A stretch of 64,000 bases of DNA. Source: JANQPX01 sp039197065 (GTDB lineage: Bacteria > Pseudomonadota > Alphaproteobacteria > Geminicoccales > Geminicoccaceae). The translations under genes and the position numbers were made by a program. This document shows, piece after piece, positions 59,839 through 64,000 of this stretch (positions are counted from its first letter, which is position 1; each line of letters starts with the position of its first letter). Location: positions 1 to 64,000 of the forward strand of contig JBCCUL010000042.1 of the NCBI GenBank assembly GCA_039197065.1, read 5' to 3'. Below the pieces are notes generated by a model, which was given only the letters and a program-made list of their open reading frames with translations, did not search any database and was not told the DNA's origin.

Positions 59839-60616
59839 CAGCCACTGTCATCTGGATTTTCCGAAGCTCGCCGAAGATCGGGACGGCGTCCTGGCGCGGG
59901 CCGAGGAAGCTGGCGTCAAGGTGATGCAGACGATCGGCACCAAGCTTTCAAAGTTTCCGGGCGTGCTCACGATCGCCGAGGCCTTCCCGAATGTCTGGTG
60001 CTCGGTCGGCGTGCATCCTCACTATGCCGATCAGGAAGGCCCGGACAGCCCCGAAGCGCTCTTGAAGCATACGGACCACCCGAGGGTGGTCGGCATCGGT
60101 GAGGCGGGGCTTGATTACCACTATCAAAACAGCGCGGCCGCCAACCAGGCGGCCGGTTTCCGCCACCATATCGAGGCAGCGAGGCAAAGCGGCCTGCCGC
60201 TCATCGTCCACACCCGTTCGGCCGACGACGACACGCTCGCCATCATGAAGGATGAGCTGAGGAATGGCCGCTATGAGGCCGTGATTCACTGTTACAGCTC
60301 CAGCCCCGAACTCGGCTATGAGGCGGTGGAGCTTGGCTTCTATCTCGGCCTCGGCGGCATCCTGACATTTTCACGCTCCGACGAGCTCCGCGAGACCGTC
60401 ACCAACGTCCCGTTGGATCGGTTACTTTTGGAGACGGACAGTCCCTATCTGACGCCGGCGCCCTTTCGGAAAATCAAGACCAACGAACCCAGCTACATCC
60501 CCCACATCGCGGCGAAACTCGCCGAGGTTAAAAAAGTGGATCTTGCTGAGGTGGAGCGGATCACTACCAACAATTTCTTCCGTTTGTTCAGCAAGGCTAA
60601 AAGGCCTGATGTCTGA
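59828..60616 (+). CDS. tatD: TatD-family metal-dependent DNase
   Basis: 262 residues from the ATG at 59828, overlapping metG by 11 bases. LVDSHCHLDFP supplies the first two metal His. SVGVHPHYADQ, VGIGEAGLDYHYQN (Glu), LPLIVHTRSADDDT (His) and LLLETDSPYLTPAPFR (Asp) follow, giving the full TatD metal centre. Relatives are 3'-5' exonucleases with roles in DNA repair or quality control. The metG-tatD-MBL order is conserved in many alphaproteobacteria. Confidence 0.92.
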   Translation: MLVDSHCHLDFPKLAEDRDGVLARAEEAGVKVMQTIGTKLSKFPGVLTIAEAFPNVWCSVGVHPHYADQEGPDSPEALLKHTDHPRVVGIGEAGLDYHYQNSAAANQAAGFRHHIEAARQSGLPLIVHTRSADDDTLAIMKDELRNGRYEAVIHCYSSSPELGYEAVELGFYLGLGGILTFSRSDELRETVTNVPLDRLLLETDSPYLTPAPFRKIKTNEPSYIPHIAAKLAEVKKVDLAEVERITTNNFFRLFSKAKRPDV

Positions 60617-60649
60617 CGTCGTCGTTCTTGCCAGCGAAAGTCAACGCTG

Positions 60650-61414
60650 ATGCGCGTTCGCATCTTGGGATGTGGCACGTCTTCGGGCGTGCCGATGATC
60701 GGCTGCAAGTGCGATGTGTGCCTTTCGGACGATCCCCGGAACAAGCGCCGACGCTGCGCCATCACCATTCAAAGTAACGAAACCACGATCCTCGTGGATA
60801 CGCCGCCGGAGCTTCGGCTGCAGTGTGTGGATGCAGGGATCGATCGGGTGGATGCGGTGCTGTTCACCCATGCGCATGCCGATCACGTCAACGGCATGGA
60901 TGATCTCAGAAGCCTGAACAACGTCATGGATCGCCCGATCGACGCGATCGCCGATACCGACGTGCTCGAGAAAATCCGGAGCCGCTTCGACTACGCCTTC
61001 CAGCCGCCGGTCCCGGAAAAAGGCTGGTGGCGCCCCTGCCTGAACCCGATCGCCATGGACGGCCCCTTCATGGTCGGCGACATGCTGGTGCGCCCGATCG
61101 AACAGCAGCACGGCCGCGGCAAAAGCTGGGGCTTCCGCATCGGCAACTTCGCCTACTCCACCGACACAAATGGCATGCCGCCAGAGTCCTTCGAAGCGCT
61201 GCACGATCTCGACCTCTGGATCGTCGACTGCCTCCGCGAAAAACCTCACCCCAGCCACGCCCACCTGGAGATGACGCTGGAGTGGATCGAGCGACTAAAG
61301 CCAAAGCGCGCTATCATCACCCATATGAGCCATGAGCTGGATTTTTCGGACTTGGCGTCGAAGCTCCCGGATGGGGTGGAGCCGGCGGTGGATGGGATGA
61401 TTTTAGAGCTTTAG
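60650..61414 (+). CDS. metallo-beta-lactamase-fold hydrolase (PhnP-like)
   Basis: 254 residues. After an N-terminal GCGTSSGVPMIGCKCDVCLS with clustered Cys comes the metal motif FTHAHADHVNGMDDLR (H-x-H-x-D-H), then KSWGFRIGNFAYSTDTNGMP, VDCLREKPHPSHAHLEM and a final IITHMSHELDF. These match the PhnP/phosphodiesterase group of the MBL fold. The Cys-rich N-terminus may bind a structural zinc as in PhnP. It closes the tmk-to-MBL housekeeping run. Confidence 0.85.
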   Translation: MRVRILGCGTSSGVPMIGCKCDVCLSDDPRNKRRRCAITIQSNETTILVDTPPELRLQCVDAGIDRVDAVLFTHAHADHVNGMDDLRSLNNVMDRPIDAIADTDVLEKIRSRFDYAFQPPVPEKGWWRPCLNPIAMDGPFMVGDMLVRPIEQQHGRGKSWGFRIGNFAYSTDTNGMPPESFEALHDLDLWIVDCLREKPHPSHAHLEMTLEWIERLKPKRAIITHMSHELDFSDLASKLPDGVEPAVDGMILEL

Positions 61415-61546
61415 TCGCTACGTAGTTGATCTTGGCGGAACGCTTGGCGTATCCAGTGAGGTGCTGTTAGGACTGCACTAATAAAGAATTAATGAGTGCC
61501 AGAGAGTTGGGTAGACTTTTGCGGCCAATAGATGGATTGGGGATCG

Positions 61547-63349
61547 ATGGCGATCGATCCTGATAAGCCGCATGCCTTCTTGAGTTATACACGCTTCGAT
61601 GACGACTACCTCGAAGGTGGCATTACTTGGTTGCGCGAAGCGCTAGAGAAGGCCGTTCAGGCACGCACGGGTGAACCCTTCCAGATCTTCCAGGATGTGG
61701 AGGATATTCAGCTTGGAGACCGTTGGGAGAAGAAGCTTGATCAGGCCCTGGCTGAGGCTCAGCTTTTTATTCCGATATTGACGCCTAGCTTCTTCAAAAG
61801 TGATTTCTGCCGCCGAGAAGCGCAGTCCTTTCTTGACTATGAAGCTCGTGCCGGCCGGGACGATCTTATCCTCCCGCTCTACCTAATCGAAGCTCCCGCA
61901 CTCAAGTTGCCAGCGGTTCGGGCAGCTGATGATTTGGCGAGGCAACTGAGCGAGCGTCAGCACGCCGATTGGCGGAGCTTGGACGTGAAGCTCCATCACC
62001 CAGACACCCGCCATCTCATTGCTGAGCCGATCGCAGCCTTGGCTACGGCAATCGCGCGTGCCGTGAGCCAGCATGCCGAACCTGTTGTTGCTGATCTATC
62101 GCCAGCCTCAGCGCGATTCACATTCGCCGAGAATAACCCCAAAGACGAAACTGAGACGGCAGTTTCGAGGTCCGTCGACTTTGAGAGGAGTCGAGCGAGA
62201 GAGTGGCGAAACGGGCAGGTAGAAGAGGCAGAGATTGAACAGCCTATCGAAGAGATAGTGGTTTCAGAAGCGGACGGGGAGCAAACGGAAGACGTTCTTA
62301 AGCAACGAGAACTTGCGGCAGACCAAGAGCGGCGGCTTGACGAAACCTACAACGCAGATGACGAAACTTCCCCTAAGCTAAAGTTTTTGGAAGAAGATCG
62401 CTTAAATCCATCAGCAATTGACGAAGTTGATAAGCCAATTGAATTTGTTGAAGTTGGTTTCTCGATGCGCAGTGCGGTGATTGTTTTTGCAATCGCGTTG
62501 CTGTTGGGCGGTATTGGAACTTATCTCTTCCAGTCCGCTGAAATTAGGCAGACAAGGGATCAGCTTTCCAGTGCGAAGGAGGTCATCTACTCATACCAAA
62601 GAGCGACCGCCAAGGCGGGCGAAAGCTTCCGCGACTGCGACTTTTGCCCGAAGATGGTGGTGATTCCCGCCGGTAGGTTCGTGATGGGTTCGCCTGCGGA
62701 TGAAGAACTTCGTAGCGACACTGAAGGACCGCAGCATGAAGTGACGATGGGCTTGCCCTACGCTATGGGAAAATACGAAGTGACTTTTGATCAATATGAT
62801 CGCTTCGCCAAAGCACGAGGTTGGGATTTGCCCGAGGATATGAACTGGGGGCGTGGACGCCGTCCAGTGATTAATGTGAGCTGGTACGAAGCGAGAGCCT
62901 ATTGTCAGTGGCTTGGTAAGCAGACTGGCATGATCTATCGGTTACCTAGCGAAGCGGAGTGGGAATACGCTGCGCGTGCGGGAACAGATACACGTTTTGC
63001 TTATGGTAACCAGCTAGGATACCGGCAAGAAAACTTCAAGAGTAGGTTCGAATCCACTAATTACGTAGGCATTACGACTGAAGTCGGCAGCTTTCCGCCC
63101 AACGACTTCGGTTTGTTCGACATGCATGGGAATGTTAGGGAGTGGGTTGAGGATCATTGGCATGACAACTATGAGGGTGCGCCCAAAGATGGATCCCCTT
63201 GGCTGTCCAGCGACAGCAAGAGCCGCGTGATACGCGGTGGATCATGGAACACCGTATCATGGGATGCACGTTCCGCCTCACGTTTCGCGGATGAACCAGG
63301 CTATCGTACCCTCACTGTTGGATTCCGCTGTGCTGGAACCCTGAAGTGA
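61547..63349 (+). CDS. TIR domain - membrane helix - SUMF1-like domain protein
   Basis: About 600 residues from the ATG at 61547, preceded by GGGGA; an ATG at 61532 lacks a site. Residues 7-150 form a TIR domain: HAFLSYTRFDDDYLEGG, FQDVEDIQLGDRW, FIPILTPSFFKSDFCRREAQSF with Glu 91 in the position of the catalytic Glu of NAD-cleaving TIRs. An acidic linker of about 150 residues leads to one membrane helix (306-328, AVIVFAIALLLGGIGTYLF). Residues 368-598 are a SUMF1/FGE-type domain (VVIPAGRFVMGSPADEE, YRLPSEAEWEYAARAGT, GNVREWVEDHW, RVIRGGSWN, GFRCAG). The Cys pair of true formylglycine-generating enzyme is missing. GC is lower than the neighbours. A possible sensor-effector in defence or signalling. 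Confidence 0.8.
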   Translation: MAIDPDKPHAFLSYTRFDDDYLEGGITWLREALEKAVQARTGEPFQIFQDVEDIQLGDRWEKKLDQALAEAQLFIPILTPSFFKSDFCRREAQSFLDYEARAGRDDLILPLYLIEAPALKLPAVRAADDLARQLSERQHADWRSLDVKLHHPDTRHLIAEPIAALATAIARAVSQHAEPVVADLSPASARFTFAENNPKDETETAVSRSVDFERSRAREWRNGQVEEAEIEQPIEEIVVSEADGEQTEDVLKQRELAADQERRLDETYNADDETSPKLKFLEEDRLNPSAIDEVDKPIEFVEVGFSMRSAVIVFAIALLLGGIGTYLFQSAEIRQTRDQLSSAKEVIYSYQRATAKAGESFRDCDFCPKMVVIPAGRFVMGSPADEELRSDTEGPQHEVTMGLPYAMGKYEVTFDQYDRFAKARGWDLPEDMNWGRGRRPVINVSWYEARAYCQWLGKQTGMIYRLPSEAEWEYAARAGTDTRFAYGNQLGYRQENFKSRFESTNYVGITTEVGSFPPNDFGLFDMHGNVREWVEDHWHDNYEGAPKDGSPWLSSDSKSRVIRGGSWNTVSWDARSASRFADEPGYRTLTVGFRCAGTLK

Positions 63350-63543
63350 ATAGGCTGCTTAGATACAATCGATGTAGTTTTCTATGTCTACCATCCGTTT
63401 GATACCAGTCTGCTTTGTATTCTGGGTGTGATCCAACAGCTAGCTCAGGGTTATAGACATCGGATCCGCTTTCATCCCATAGTCCTCTAACCATTGGGAT
63501 TCGCTGGCAAATACAACCAAGTCCAGGCCGGCGGCCCTGCCGC
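63350..63543. other. low-GC gap with a possible gene remnant
   Basis: This stretch separates the TIR gene from the next one. On the minus strand two frames carry protein-like pieces (VVFASESQWLEDYGMK and GSHPEYKADWYQTDGRH) that do not join into an intact gene. They may be a decayed coding sequence, but I do not recognise it. Confidence 0.3.
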
Positions 63544-63963
63544 CTAGGCGATCATCTCGTGGAGGTGGCGGGCGCGGGTGCTGATGATGCTGCAGAGGTT
63601 GGTCATGATGACCAGGCCGATGTCGGGGCGGGTTTGGCCGATGGCTTCGACCTGGCTTTTGGTGATCATCAGGGTCGAGACGCTGGTTTCCGCGACGACG
63701 TCGGCCGAGCGTGAGCCGCCGTCGACCAGGGCCATTTCGCCGACCACGCTGCCGTCTCTGATCGTGGCGATCGGATCGCCATTGGTTTTTTGGACGGAGA
63801 CGCGTCCGTCGAGCAGGAGATACATGCCGGCGGCGGCGCAGCCTCGCTCGATCACATAGTCACCGGGATCGAAGTTGATGGCGGTGCAATAGTCCCGAAA
63901 CCATTGAACCCAACCCGGCTTGAATGTCCGAAGCAGCTCGTTTTCGGCCAGCCCCACAGCCAT
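63544..63963 (-). CDS. stand-alone cyclic nucleotide-binding domain protein
   Basis: 139 residues from the ATG at 63963 (GGGAAGAG seven bases upstream; ATG 63978 is also in frame). It is a single cNMP-binding domain: FDPGDYVIERGCAAAGMYLLLDGRVSVQ, DGSVVGEMALVDGGSRSADVVAETSVSTLMI. The phosphate cassette GEMALVDGGSRSADV keeps the Glu and the Arg that contact cyclic AMP or GMP. There is no DNA-binding or membrane domain, so it must act through a partner. An adenylate cyclase lies 34 kb away in this window. Confidence 0.8.
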   Translation of the reverse strand: MAVGLAENELLRTFKPGWVQWFRDYCTAINFDPGDYVIERGCAAAGMYLLLDGRVSVQKTNGDPIATIRDGSVVGEMALVDGGSRSADVVAETSVSTLMITKSQVEAIGQTRPDIGLVIMTNLCSIISTRARHLHEMIA

Positions 63964-64000
63964 TCTGGCTCTTCCCATTTGCTGAAATCAGCGAGCAGTA

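Noticed and set aside
61547..63349. SUMF1-like domain as a true formylglycine-generating enzyme
   Set aside because: The conserved Cys pair near the C-terminus is missing and no sulfatase gene is nearby.

Overview
The window looks like a chromosomal segment of an alphaproteobacterium, probably close to the Hyphomicrobiales. It is mostly GC-rich, and several signs agree: an rpmE gene next to an MsbA-like ABC exporter gene, a DUF6524 protein, a CtrA-family response regulator, an EryA/EryD-like sugar locus, and many TTAA-N7-TTAAC (CtrA-type) and GANTC (CcrM-type) motifs between genes. There is no plasmid or phage backbone, no rRNA and no CRISPR. One tRNA (Val, GAC) is present.

Layout. 0-7 kb: an exported alpha/beta hydrolase, a small exported protein, zinc-free L36 and L31, an ABC exporter, a GH63-like glycosidase and a TrpF paralogue. 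7-14.6 kb: an accessory stretch with a frameshifted lipoprotein gene, a D-lactate/glycolate-type FAD dehydrogenase, a DEDDh exonuclease, a lone radical SAM protein, and two divergent unknown genes sharing a promoter with three direct repeats. 15-29.8 kb: a sugar/polyol locus on the minus strand (SorC regulator, binding protein, two permeases, two unlike ATPases, FGGY kinase, 2-hydroxyacid dehydrogenase, class II aldolase), then a plus-strand second FGGY kinase, a HAD protein and an adenylate cyclase. 30-41 kb: aspartate aminotransferase, a lytic transglycosylase-like protein, an N-formylglutamate amidohydrolase, tRNA-Val, DUF6524, an Asp/Glu racemase-like protein, oligopeptidase B, a glycosyltransferase and a CtrA-like regulator. 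41-47 kb: a membrane-anchored FAS1 protein and a DctP/Q/M TRAP transporter. 47-54 kb: a chaperone-usher pilus operon of the spore-coat-U (archaic, Csu-like) type with duplicated pilin/chaperone pairs. 54-61.4 kb: housekeeping genes (mltB, dac, tmk, holB, metG, tatD, an MBL hydrolase). 61.5-64 kb: a TIR-TM-SUMF1 protein of lower GC and an orphan cyclic-nucleotide-binding protein.

The most unusual signal is a family of six dispersed intergenic elements at 15.1, 16.1, 23.2, 23.5, 29.9 and 31.7 kb. Each is a 72-81 bp near-perfect hairpin. Each hairpin arm carries one GANTC site (12 of 12) whose central base varies while the rest of the stem is conserved or shows paired changes. On one or both sides lie TTAA-N7-TTAAC or one-mismatch variants. 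The same window encodes a CtrA-like regulator that has glutamate at residue 51, the position of the phosphorylated aspartate in CtrA. Together they suggest a cell-cycle-linked family of DNA elements. The co-occurrence is seen in the sequence; the functional link is inference.

Three separate operons (ABC sugar importer, TRAP transporter, pilus) each carry strong hairpins directly after the gene for the abundant exported subunit, consistent with differential mRNA stability.
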